Source of the DNA: Dugong dugon | Lineage: Eukaryota; Chordata; Mammalia; Sirenia; Dugongidae | Reading direction: 5' to 3' | Assembly (NCBI GenBank): GCA_030035585.1 | Contig: CM057469.1 | Coordinates: forward strand, 116,414,650-116,478,649 | Length of the DNA stretch: 64,000 nt | Shown: positions 12,031-22,670 of the stretch, one piece after another | Position numbering within the stretch: the first letter of the stretch is position 1 | Layout of the letters: each line of letters begins with the position of its first letter | Notes under the pieces: model-generated | What the model was told of the DNA's origin: nothing | Seen by the model: the letters and a program-made list of their open reading frames with translations, nothing else | The model's database searches: none | Translations under genes and position numbers: made by a program

Positions 12031-13004
12031 TACAGACATAGTCCTGTTTCATAATAAAAACAAATAAGCAAGCCAAAACTCTTTAAAACCATAATTACAT
12101 TTAAAATTAAAATATTCTTTTTCATTTAAGGTTCTAAAGGGAAAGTCTTGCATCCAGTTTTCCCTGATTTAAATCCACGGCACATGGTCCCAAGCTGAAA
12201 TTTCATAAAAGAGAAATTAGCAAGTTATCCTTTCACCCTATCGAAGATTGGGTTTATAGCATTCAAATGGTAAAGAATATAAATATGAGAAATCAAAAAG
12301 TGTTCTTTCAGCAGTTAAAAGGATGAATATCTTTGTTTTTCCACCCATAATATCTATCTCCACAACAGCCCGGCCACTTGAGAGGGATAGTCACATGGCC
12401 TGGTTGGCTGAGCCTGCGGGGTCTGCCCCTGCACTGCCTCCATGACCATTCTCCTCTCTTGGCTCCATCCAGCAGAAAAGCACGTGGAGGTACAAGCCAT
12501 CTACTTTGCCCATATGTAAAGCTAATGGCATTATGAGTGTAAAAGTAACTCACCTGATTTCTGGTCCCAAGTCAAAGCCTAATAAAATCTAATGCCCCAC
12601 CTCTCAATCACAGTCGTAAGTCTGGCTTCTTCCACACAAGGGGGCCACCATAATTCATGGCTATATTTCAAGGACAAAATAGTCAATATACTGGGCAAAC
12701 TTATGTATCCATTTCTCGTAAGCCACACATGTAATGTATATCCTTTTAACTTATCATTACTCCAGGAATTTATTGATTTTTTTTAACCACATAGCAGGCA
12801 TCTGTGATTGCTGGCTCCAAAGGGAGTTGGTCTTTAAGCAACACAATCATTTCAACTTTCATATATGTAAGTGATCCACAATTCCTATTATTTCACCCCA
12901 CTTTCTGCGAGCTCCCTGTCCTGGGAGAATCTGTGATTTATGGCCTTCATACTGAAGGAACAAATCAGTGTTTCTTCAAAGCAGGAGCTCTGTTGAACAT
13001 TATA
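12031..13004. other. Unassigned, no gene seen
   Basis: About 970 bp without a recognised repeat. Short open frames (12308-12553 minus, 12592-12786 plus, 12804-13064 plus) have no recognisable motif. Confidence 0.3.
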
Positions 13005-13335
13005 GTTGGCAGAATTCTATGTCCCCCAAGATTCCTATCCCTTTGTTATTCAGTCAAACTCTAATCTAGGTAGTGATGTGAAGGGACATTGCAGAAATAA
13101 TTAAGGTTACTAATCAGCTGACTTTAACAGGGAGAGTATTCTTGATTACCAAGATGAGCATAATCTAATCACATGAGCACTTAAAAGCAGAAGAGGATGA
13201 CAAAAAAGTCAGTCAAGATGGGACAGAAGCAGAAGGCCAGAGAGATGAGGCGGAAGGAGAGGTCACAGAGATTTTTTAAGCAAGAGAAGGATTCACCCTA
13301 CCATTGCTGGCTTTGAAGATGAAGGAAGGGAGCGT
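13005..13335 (+). mobile_element. MLT1-type LTR fragment
   Basis: MLT1-like blocks are in the expected order: 'ggcagaattctatgtccccc', 'tttaacagggagagtattct', 'cataatctaatcacatgagc' and 'aagcagaagaggatgac', followed by 'ccattgctggctttgaagat'. The 3' third of the LTR is missing or unrecognisable after about 13335. Confidence 0.7.
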
Positions 13336-14130
13336 TGAACAAATTCTTTGGAAGCAAGTAACTAGGTCCAGCCTACACTAAGAGGCAACAGATTACACAA
13401 AGGCATGAATACCAGCAGTCAGGGCTTACTCAGGGTCATCTTTGAAAGTGACTTTCTACATGTCTTGTATATCTCAATTATTTTGTGATTTTCCCAAATG
13501 GATACCATAAAAACTTTCTCCTTTTCCTCATATATGAAAAATAATAGGAATAATGTGTTTAATCTGCATTCTCCAGATTTTAATTAACTCAAAACAATTA
13601 TTAGAACATTTTTTCTTTACCAAATCCAGATATAAAATAAAAGTTTGCCAATTTTAAAAAAAGAAATATTTTATGAAAAAACTTCAATGAAGGAGGTAGA
13701 GTCTGTAATGAATGAAGTCAACAAAACTAAGGACAAAAGAAATGGTACATAACACTGCATGTACTTTAGTTGTTAAAGTTGCTTCTACAAGGGTACAGAT
13801 TAAAAGATCTAATACTTCTGTACATGTATACTGAAAATGACCAATTAAGTAAATGGATGGCAGATGGTAGGAATCAGGTTTCTCACTGTTGAAGTGGGAA
13901 GTTAGAGAAGCAAGTGGTAATGGATTAGAGTTGGAGACATCTGTATGAACTCATATTTAAGGTAATAGACGTAGGGGTGGCTACATATATAGATATTTAT
14001 ATATGGGTTAGTATACTCACATGTGTTTCCTTGGTCTATCAGCTAAGAAGGCTAGAAGCAACAAAAACCTAGTAGCAATGATCTAGAGTCCAGATCATGG
14101 TTTCTAATACGATTCTCCAATCAAAGTGTT
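13336..14130. other. Unassigned, no gene seen
   Basis: A segment at about 13360-13460 has a vaguely repeat-like composition but no certain family. The remainder is AT-rich and shows no gene signal. An imperfect local duplication of 'attgtaattttatgttaa' sits just beyond, at 14151-14206. Confidence 0.3.
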
Positions 14131-14598
14131 TAAGGCCCCTTGGAGAAATGATTGTAATTTTATGTTAAATTTTATGTTTAATTTTGTGATTGTAATTTTA
14201 TGTTAAAGAGGATTAGGGTGGGATTGTAACACCACCCTTGCCCAGGTCACTTCCCTGATCCAATGTAAAGGGAGTTTCCCTAGGGTGTGGCCTGCACCAC
14301 ATTTTACCTTACAAGAGATAAAAGGAAAGGAAAGCAAGCAGAGAATTGGAGACTTCATATTACCAAGAAAGCAGTGCCAGGAACAGAGCCTGTCCTTTGG
14401 ACCTGGGGTCCCTGTGCAGAGAAGCTCCTAGTCCAGGGGAACACTGATGAGAAGGCTGACAGAGAGAGAAAGCCTTTCCCTGGAGATGGCACCCTGAATT
14501 TAGACTTTTAGCCTACTTTACTATGAATAAATAAATTTCTCTTTGTTAAAGCCACCCAGGTGGTATTTCTGTTATAGCAGCACTAGATGACTAAGACA
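14131..14598 (+). mobile_element. MaLR solo LTR, 5'-incomplete
   Basis: It is the same LTR subfamily as the intact reverse copy at 62448-62979. Shared blocks include 'gatccaatgtaaag', 'ggtgtggcctgcacc', 'agaaagcagtgccaggaaca', an AATAAATTTCTCTTTGTTAA polyadenylation region, and the terminus 'gatgactaagaca'. The first ~170 bp of the LTR are missing or replaced. It abuts an RTE fragment exactly at its 3' end. Confidence 0.75.
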
Positions 14599-15560
14599 GT
14601 TGCCATTTATGTTTGTGAAAAAATGTATTTGCAATGAAGAATTCCTTGGTCTTGCAAAATTCTATCATGCGATCTTCAGCATTGTTTCTATCACCAAGGC
14701 CATATTTTCCAACTACCAATCCTTCTTCTTTGTTTCCAACTTTCACATGCCAATTACCAGTAATTATCAATGCATCCTGACTGCATGTTCAGTCAATTTT
14801 AGACTGCTGAAGTTGGTAAAAATCTTCAATTTCTTCATCTTTAGCCTAGTGGTTGGTGTGTAAATTTAAATAGTAGTCTATTAACTGGTCTTCCTTGTAG
14901 GCATATGGATATTATCCTATCACTGACAGCATTGTGCTTCAGGATAGATTTTGAAATGTTCTTTTTTTGTTAACCATTCTTTTACCAGTTATCATTCCTG
15001 GCATAGTAGATCATATGATTATCTGATTCAAAATGACCAATACCAGTCCATTTCAGCTCACTAATACCTAGGATATCATTGTTTATGTGTTCCATTTCAT
15101 TTTTGATGATTTCCAATTTTTCCAGATTCATACTTTGTACATTCCATGTTTTGATTATTAATGGATGTTTGCAGCTGTTTCTTCTTATTTTGAGTCATGC
15201 CACATCAGCAAATGAAGGTCTGTAAAGGTTGACTCCATCCACTTAATTAAGGTCGAATCTACTTTGAAGAGGCAGCTCTTCCCCAGTTGTCTTTAGAGTG
15301 CTTTCCAACCTGAGGGGCTCATCTTCTGGCACTATATCAGACAATGTTCCACTGCTATTCAAAGATTTTCACTAGCTAATTCTTTTCAGAAGTAGACCTC
15401 CAGGTCCTTCTTCCTAATCCATCTTAGTCTGGAAGCTCAGCTGAAACCTGTCCACTATGGGTGACCCTGCTGGTATTTGAATACCGGAGACATAACTTCC
15501 AACATGACAGCAACAGGCAAGCTCCCACAGTATGACAAACTGACAGACTAATGGGGGAGT
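14599..15560 (-). mobile_element. RTE-type LINE, 5' part only, reverse strand
   Basis: On the minus strand it begins at the RTE 5' end near 15560 and runs through the 5' UTR and the endonuclease N-terminus, stopping at 14599. The sequence parallels 2851 onward. It lacks the RT half and the 3' tail, which is unusual for a LINE insertion and implies a deletion or a rearrangement at its junction with the LTR at 14598. Confidence 0.75.
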
Positions 15561-16125
15561 ATTATTATTAGGTGCCATCAAGTCAGTTCCAAATGATAGC
15601 AACCTTATATATAACAGAACAAAACAATACCCAGTCTTGTGCCATCCTCACAATTATTGCTATGCTTGAGCTCATCGTTGCCACCCCTATGTTAATCCAC
15701 CTTGTTGAGGGTCTTCCTATTTTTCTCTGACCCTCTATTTTGCCAAGCATGATGTCCTTCTCCAGGGACTGGTCCCTCCTGATAACATGTCCAAAGTACA
15801 TGAGACGAAGTCTCAGTATCCTCACTTCTAAGGAACATTCTGGTTATACTTCTTCCAAGACAGATTTGCTTGTTCTGCTGGCAGTCCAGGGTATATTCAA
15901 TATTCTTAGCCAACACCATCATTCAAAGGTATCTGTCAGGCTTGGGTCAGACACACCTTAGTCCTCAAAGAGACATCTTTGCTTTATAACACTTTAAACA
16001 GTTGTTTTGCAACAGATTTGCCTAATGCAGCACGTCATTTGATATCTTGACTGCTGCTTCCCTGGGCATTGATTGTGGATCCAAGTAAAATGAAATCCTT
16101 GACAAGTTCAATATTTTCTATGTTT
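15561..16125 (-). mobile_element. RTE-type LINE, 3' part only, reverse strand
   Basis: Its 3' tail region starts at about 15561 (plus strand 'ttattattaggtgccatcaa'), directly against the 5' end of the previous RTE piece. It runs to about 16125 within the post-RT region. It is 5'-truncated and broken. A CT/TA-rich low-complexity stretch follows at 16126-16190. Confidence 0.8.
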
Positions 16126-16254
16126 ATGTATCTCTTTCTCTGTCTCTCTCTATATATATCTATGTCTATATACACATGTATATATATCCTAATAAAACCA
16201 TAATAATTTGGGTATGTCAAAGGGACACAGGAGACAAGTGAAAGTGTTCCCAAT

Positions 16255-16674
16255 GGCCAAAGCTAGAAAGATTTGAGCATTAAAATAAATAAAGTAACCT
16301 TGGATTACTAAAATTAATATCCATGAGTCCATACTGATATAATTAGATGATTAAATAAATAAATGGAGATAAGAGACCAATCTGCCCTTCAGAAGAATTC
16401 CAAATAATTTGTATAGTCTGCCTTTAAGGAGGTAGAGCATAACTCCTGTGATTCCTGATATTTGAGCTGTGCATAGTGAATTCCTCCCCAAGGGTACAGT
16501 ATGGAAAGTAAGGAACCAAAAGAATAACTGCAGTGGAGAAATCTGGGAAAAAAATGCTAACTTAATATGGGTGATCAAGGCTAACATCAATAGTGCTAAA
16601 TCATATTGATAGTATGTATCCTTGGTATGATCTAATGAGAACGGCACTTTACTTCTGTGGTCTTTTTCCCAAAA
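16255..16674 (+). mobile_element. Old L1M 3' UTR, first part
   Basis: Recognisable old L1M 3' UTR blocks: 'gtacagtatggaaagtaagg' (about 16495), 'gtgatcaaggctaacatcaa' (about 16571) and 'gagaacggcactttacttct' (about 16638). The element is interrupted by the RTE at 16675, and its 3' end is probably the piece at 17935-18066. Confidence 0.65.
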
Positions 16675-17018
16675 ATTGTTGTTGTTTTTAGTTGCCTTCA
16701 AGTTGGCTCCAATTCATGGCAACCTATGTATAATAGAATGAAATGTTGCAAGTCCTGTGCCGTCTTCATGATCATTTATATGCTTAACTCTATTATTGTG
16801 GCTATTGTGTCAATCCATTTCACTGAAGGTTTCCTTCATTTTCACTGACCCTCTGCATTACCAAACATGATGTCCTTTTCCAGCAACTGGGTCTTTCCTG
16901 ACAACTTTTCCAAAGTAAGCTAGCCAAAGTCTTGTCATCTCGCTTCTAAGGAGCATTCAGGTTGTATTTCTTCTAAGAATGATTCGTTCATTTTTCTGGA
17001 AGTCCATGGTACAATCAC
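16675..17018 (-). mobile_element. RTE 3' fragment, reverse strand
   Basis: A 5'-truncated, diverged RTE 3' end (plus strand 'ttgttgtttttagttgcctt', then 'ccaaacatgatgtccttttc'). It ends near 17018 at 'ggaagtccatggtac'. It lies inside an older L1M 3' UTR. Confidence 0.75.
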
Positions 17019-17934
17019 ATTTTCCCCATTTTATTCTATCTTCTATCTTTTATATTCTCTTTTCATTGATATCTTTCTTCTTTTGAGAGCACAAGGACAT
17101 ATTTGCATACGTTTTCTTCAGTTCATTGCACTCTAACATGCATTCTTTATTTGACTTTTGCTTCTAGTATCTCTGTCCTTTTTGTTTGTTTAACACACAT
17201 ATTTATAAATGTCCAAGACTGAATCTTCTCTGCTTTTTATTCATCTTCAATTAGAACAAGTTTTACCCGTATCTTTGATTTTGTCCTAGGAAAATATTAG
17301 AGGATTATATTCAATTCTTATCTTTGTTTCCCTGGACACTTTTAATTTCTGTCTTCATGCTTTAGGTGGAAGGATATGTATTGGTGGTTTATAATCTCTG
17401 TTAGATCTTGAGCTACTTAGGGGTGAAAAGTGACAGCAGTATCTGAAGTGAACTGGCAAAACAAGCAGTTGGTGACTGATGATTCTAATTTGGGTAAGCT
17501 CTCTCTTAGTTCTTGCCAAATTTAAAACACCATCTGCATGAGCGCTATGTGCTTCCTTAAGCAGAAGGGTGAGGCTACCTCAGATCTTTTACCCCTTCCC
17601 TTGCTTTGAGGAGAGCAAGTTATACTTTTTGGTAAAACAGTGACTGTGAAATCCCCTTGTCTCCCAGACTTTTTGTTGACTGCTTATTAACTTACCTCAT
17701 TTGATTTTTGTCTGCAACTGCAAACATGAATCTCAGCTCATTATTGTCTGATATTCTCTGCTCTGCTTCATCTCATATCATTTATCATTTAGAACTCTTT
17801 ATGATTAAAAGCCACAAAAACCCTACTGGCTTTAGCAATAGGACTTTTATTAGTTTTGTTTATATAAATAAAAATACAAAAGCCAGGATAATTTTATGTA
17901 GGGATAGATCCACCATCTAGGACACATTGTATCT
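17019..17934. other. Unassigned sequence within or beside an old L1M
   Basis: About 900 bp of T-rich sequence between two parts of what looks like one old L1M 3' UTR. It may be another decayed LINE on the minus strand. No coding or RNA gene was seen. Confidence 0.25.
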
Positions 17935-18066
17935 CTAAATCTGCTGTACTTGCTTCATTCATAATTGAGTATTGTTAAAGCTGGGTGACAGGCACGTGTG
18001 GTTCATATTATTATTCTCTCTGCTTTTGTGTATACTTGAAATTTTCTGTGATAAAAAGTAACATGA
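17935..18066 (+). mobile_element. Old L1M 3' end
   Basis: Typical L1M 3' terminus: 'ttgttaaagctgggtgacag' near 17974, 'ttattctctctgcttttgtg' near 18011, then 'tgaaattttctgtgataaaa'. It probably belongs with 16255-16674. Confidence 0.6.
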
Positions 18067-19016
18067 AGTTCCCCAAATGGGAAACTACGCTTATTTCTCT
18101 GTGTCCTAATCATTTCACTAAAGAATTGATTTCAAACCTCTTCCATCGTTCATCTTATATTCAGACCTCTGCACTGTGGTTGACACGTGGAGTGTTCTCA
18201 TCTGTCTTCCTTTGATTTGATCCAAATTTTATGCATCCAGTAAAGTTTGTCACATAGGCTGTGCCGTGTTGATTAAAGATGAATCATACTATACTATTTT
18301 AAGTTTTTGCTCATTCTGATGGGCTGCTTTTGGAGAAAGGAGTTAATAAACAGGCACTTTCTTACCAAGAGCTGTTGAGAAGAGAATTTATTAATTTATT
18401 TTAGCAGTGGCGTCAATACTGCTCTTAAAAACATAAATCACAAAAGACAAAATTGTTTTGATGTAAATAATCACCACCAAATTATCACCACCAATTATAC
18501 TATGTTGCCAGGAACAGGAGATCAAAGAAATCTTTACCAGCTTCTCAAATTTGCTCTCTTTGCATGGTCCAAACTCCTTCTTGGTTGAAGTTAAAAGGAT
18601 TCTTTTTTGAGGCTGCTGCACCTAGGCCTGGACATGATGAGATAGGATTCCAAAAGACTGTTAGAACATTCTTCTGAGGTATAAATGCAGTTTTGAAATA
18701 CTATTTCCTCAATTCCATGATGCCATCGTTATAAAAAGTAATTGATGATATCATACACCACTGAATTGATAATGATTTTTCAAGGAAAGGGTACACAAAG
18801 ATTAGAAGATCCTTTCTGGTTTCAGGAATACGAGAGTGACAAAATGCATCTGTTAGGATTGCAGAAATCTTCAAGTCTTCTGTTTTCCACCCAATCTGAA
18901 ATTTCTTAGAACCCTATGTGCCAGCAGTCAAATAAAATTACAGCTTCTCTGATTCTCCCTTTAGCTAGGGATTGATAGGATTTTCAGTGGCTGATTTTTA
19001 GAAAATAGATCACCAA
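18067..19016. other. Unassigned, no gene seen
   Basis: About 950 bp with no recognised repeat, coding frame or RNA gene. It may be unique sequence. Confidence 0.3.
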
Positions 19017-19095
19017 GTCTTTCTTCCAAGGCACCTCCAACCTTTCAGTTAGTAGCCAAATGCATTAACCCTTTGCACCACCAGGGACTCCCTAT
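19017..19095 (-). mobile_element. AfroSINE head fragment, reverse strand
   Basis: Only the tRNA-like 5' part remains (plus strand 'ttagtagccaaatgcattaa' and 'caccagggactcc'). It is the first of three reverse AfroSINE pieces packed into 450 bp. Confidence 0.75.
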
Positions 19096-19112
19096 CAATA
19101 ATAAAAGCGAAA

Positions 19113-19317
19113 AAAACCAAAGCGGTTGCCATCAAGTGGATTCCAACTCTTAGCAACCTATAGGACAGAACAGAACTGCCTCACAGGGTTTCCAAGGCTG
19201 TAGTTTTTACAGAAGCAGACTGCCACATCTTTCTCATGTGGAGCAGCTGGTGAGTTCAAACTGCCAACCTTTTGGTTAGCAGCCAAGTGCTTAACCACCG
19301 TACTACCAGGGCTCCCT
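19113..19317 (-). mobile_element. AfroSINE, near full length, reverse strand
   Basis: The plus strand shows the reverse SINE from its 3' end ('gcggttgccatcaagtggat') to its tRNA-like head ('accaccgtactaccagggct'). It is followed by 'ccctatcaataata', a word also found after the previous copy ('ccctatcaataataa'), consistent with a shared target or tandem arrangement. Confidence 0.9.
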
Positions 19318-19334
19318 ATCAATAATACCCCCAG

Positions 19335-19471
19335 TCAATTCTGACATAGCAACCCTACAAGACAGAGTAGAACTGCCATACAGGGTTTCCAAGGAGCAGC
19401 TGGTGAATTCGAACTGCCGACTTTTTGGTTAGCGGCCTGAGCTCTTAACCTCTGCAACACCAGGGCTTCTC
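19335..19471 (-). mobile_element. AfroSINE with internal deletion, reverse strand
   Basis: A shorter reverse copy: 'cagtcaattctgacat' to 'caacaccagggcttc'. The middle part between 'gggtttccaag' and 'gagcagctggtgaattcg' is absent, giving the short AfroSINE form. Confidence 0.85.
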
Positions 19472-19479
19472 CATCAATA

Positions 19480-21068
19480 ACAGTTATTTTAAATTGCCAG
19501 TCTAATAATTCCAAAATCTCTGCCATATCTTTTCCTGGTTCTTATGCTTTCCCTGTCTCTTCCAACTGTGGATTTTGTTTGTGTTTGTTTTTGTTTTGCC
19601 TTTTAGCATGTCTTACAATTTTTTGGTATCTGGTAAAAGGAACTGAGTTTTGGTTTTTTTAATTAGATGTAATCCTCTTGATGTGGTGGTAAATTGTAAG
19701 GGGAAGTGAAGTATTCTATAATTTTATGATTAGGTATCCGTCTTTTAGTGAGCCTGTGTCCCAGTTGTAACCTTCACAGATGTTTTTCAGCTTTTCCCCC
19801 CATCTCTTAAGTGGCACAAGAAGGCTAGAGGAGGCTGGAGCTGGGTAATTCCCTTCACGTACATGGAATACTAGAGGGACCTGAAGTTAAATAATTCCTT
19901 TCTGCCGTGTTGGTTAGACTCTGATAGAACCCATGTGGGTTCTACTTTGATAGTTTCTTTTGAGGGCAGACTGTTGTTAAGGAGAACAGAGAACTATTTC
20001 AAAATGGTTACTTTTTCTCTGCCTCTGCTGGAAACATTAAGGGATTTTTCTTTCAGCTTCACGGTGAGAACCTGGTAAGGCTCCTAGAGGTAAAACTCAC
20101 AAAAGTGTTACCCAAAGCAGGTGGTGTTCAGTGCAGCTTCTCATCAATAAAGACACACGGGGGTGAGGAGGGAGGAAGAGCGTTTATTGCAAGCACGCAG
20201 GCGAGGAGCAAGGAGGTGTACACCTCAAATCAAGCTCCCCCAACAAAGGGAAGCAGAACCTTTCGTACCATCTCTCACAAGGAAGTACATACAAACATTA
20301 TGGACTACATAGGTTATCACGGCACTCACGGCGCGAGGGTGCAGTAAGAAAATTGCATTTTTTTGTTTGGCTTGTAGGCTGGTAAACTGGGTTTGACCGG
20401 CTTGAGCCACACCCAGAGCTCTGAGGACAATGGACAGGAGGGGCAGGTTCCCCTTTGTCTGAGCAGCTGCTAAATGAGGCATACCCAGTCCTATTACTTA
20501 AGGTTTTTGTTTGATAATGGCTAAGCAGCTCCTCACTGCATTGGCTATTAAAATATGGACTCACCTCTCAGGCTAGACCTCCAGGAATTTTTACCTCTCA
20601 AACTAGTCCATCTCCAGCAACTAGTCAATTATCTTTTAAGTATTCCTACCCAATTCTGGGTCCAGCAGCTGTGGTTTCTGTGCCTGGTAAGCAGTGATTT
20701 TCTGTATTCACCTGTCTCTCCAGTTTTGGGGGCAGCATTTGCCCTGTGACCTCAATTCACTAACGGATCTAAGAATAGTTATTGATTTTCAGCTTTTCAG
20801 ATTTTTTTCTTATTGTGAGGACTAGAATGATGACTTGAAAGCTTTTCACATAATAGACTGGAAACTGGAATTTTATCTGTTTTTCAGCAAACTCTCCAGG
20901 TTTGAACCTTCCTCACATTATCTTGGAACAAATTTACTTGTGCGAACTCAGTTCTACATCTTTTGTGTCATTGTCTCTGTTCAGAACTTACAAACTGCCC
21001 ACTCCTCTCCCTCAGATTCAGAAAGTGTTACCCCTGGAGAATGAGTGACAAAACGTAAAACCGTCTTG
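19480..21068 (-). mobile_element. Old L1M 3' UTR, reverse strand, split by a solo LTR
   Basis: The plus strand shows the antisense of an old L1M 3' UTR: 'gttagactctgatagaaccc' near 19911, 'tttcttttgagggcaga' near 19953, and after the LTR 'cttattgtgaggactagaat' near 20809 with 'catgtaat'-like sequence near 20850. The segment at 20106-20540 is a later LTR insertion. Confidence 0.5.
20106..20540 (-). mobile_element. ERV solo LTR, reverse strand, CpG-rich
   Basis: On the minus strand this 435-bp block starts with TG, carries a polyadenylation signal (AATAAA in 'cttgcaataaacgctc', near 20178-20193), and ends in 'gggtaaca'. No internal retroviral sequence adjoins it. Several CpGs survive ('cggcgcgagg' near 20328), which suggests it is younger than most repeats here. 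Clean target-site duplications were not found, so the ends are approximate. Confidence 0.6.
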
Positions 21069-21762
21069 TGTTACGTCATGCCTTAGTTTGGCCATTAGAA
21101 CCTCTCCGCAGAGAAAGGGCCTACACTATTGTCCAGTTTTGTAGGGGAAAAACATCACAAAGTTTAGTAAAGAAAAAGAAAGTTTTATTCTGCATATATT
21201 CAAAAAGGCAAAAGTGGGAAACAGACAACCACACTGCAAGAGCCATGTCTGCCCAAGTCCAAGGAAATATCACAAAACAGAAAAAAGTGAGAAAACAGAC
21301 AAGCATGCTGCTAGAGCCATGTCTGCCCGAGTCAAGAGAATATTACAGAGTCATCACTATGTATTAACATTACAAATGGGCAAAACCATTGAAAGTTTCA
21401 CCTTTTCACAGATTGGCTGGAAACTGTGATCCTACAGTTTGAATTGCTTTTCTTAACAATCACTGGCACAAGTTTCTGTAACCTGAGTCAGGACGACCTT
21501 CACTGGTCCAACAAATTTTCTGTTCACTAAATGCTAACAGAAAAAGATAAGAGTGAAAAGTCTTTTGTGTTCTGTTTGAACGGCTTTATGTGAAAGTTTC
21601 CCTAAAACATATTTTTCTTCCCTAAAGATAATTTCCAAGATTATTCAGGCTACTGTCTTTATCTCAGGGCCCAGTTAGTGTGTCCTGGTGAGTCCTTGTG
21701 AGCCCGGCTCCAGCTGGGTCACATTCTCTACGCTCAAGGAGAGGGAATAAATGATTCCAACA
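21069..21762 (-). mobile_element. Probable ERV solo LTR, reverse strand
   Basis: The ends TGTTAC...CCAACA and a minus-strand polyadenylation region ('gaataaaactttc', near 21180-21195) fit an LTR of about 690 bp. It contains an imperfect tandem duplication: 'agagccatgtctgccc' occurs at about 21239 and again at about 21316. No internal retroviral sequence is attached. The family is not recognised. Confidence 0.5.
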
Positions 21763-22116
21763 TTCTTTTTTAAACCACCAGTAAAAAAAGCAGCTGGGGA
21801 GAGATCTGGCAAAATGGCGCTCTAGGCAGAAGGACCATGCCGTCCCTCCACAGCAAAGATCTGAAAAACTAAGCTGAACAGAGAATACAACAATCCTGAA
21901 ACCCTAAAACATCAAATGAAGAGATAAAGAACTCAGCCAAGCACCAAATGGAGAGAGAAAACTGACAGAGAATGGAGAGCAAGGAGAGATGCATGCAGAG
22001 GTCCCCTACCAGCTAATGCAGAGCGGATCTGCCATCTTGGACTCCTACTAGAGACCAGCAAACAGGGGGTACAAGAAAGCAGCCTCACGGAGCTTCCAGT
22101 GGGAGACAAAACAAGC

Positions 22117-22670
22117 GGTAATTGGCGATATATGCTTTCCCACCCCCCACCCTTCTTCACCCCAACTCGGCCTCCTCTGCTTCCTGTGGCCACAGTCTCT
22201 TGACAGGGAAACAGCGGCTGCTTGGATTCCACACACCCGAACGGGTGGCTCTCTGAGTGTCATTTGCTGGCTGCTGGTGTTGCTTTTTTTCCACTTCTTT
22301 TGATTTCTTCCTTGCCTCTTGCCACCTCTCCCTCCTTTCACCCCAGTGCCTTGCTCCGTGTGCCATCTTTGCTTCTGCCTGAGGGGCTGCAGAGCTCTGG
22401 TAATTTGTGATATGCACTTTCCCACTCTCTACCCTTCTTCACCCACACTCGGCCCCCTCTGCTTCCCACGTACACAGTCACTTGTCCAGAAACACCAGCC
22501 CGCACTATCTGGCTCTCTGAGTGCCATTTGTCGGCTGATAGTGCTGCTTTTTTTTTTTTTCTCTGCTACTTTTGATTTCTTACTTGCCTCTTGCCACCTC
22601 GCCCTCCCTTCGCTCAAGCACCTGGCTCCGTGCGCCATCTTTGCTTCTTCCTGAGGGGTTGCGGAGCTCT
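22117..22670 (+). promoter_or_regulatory. Two tandem promoter-like units in the L1 5' UTR
   Basis: Two diverged direct repeats, 22117-22398 (282 bp) and 22399-22670 (272 bp). Each runs from a 'ggtaatt...gatat' start through 'acccttcttcaccc', 'ggctctctgagtg' and 'gccatctttgcttct' to 'gcagagctct' or 'gcggagctct'. The L1 fragment at 1085 has only one such unit (1404-1672). This looks like the monomer architecture known from the rodent L1 5' UTR. Promoter activity is inferred from position, not shown. Confidence 0.7.

Noticed and set aside
16126..16190. CT/TA low-complexity run as a regulatory element
   Set aside because: Simple sequence at the truncated end of an RTE; nothing else supports regulation.
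19017..19471. Spaced direct repeats that might suggest a CRISPR array
   Set aside because: The repeats are three AfroSINE copies of different length with no uniform spacers.
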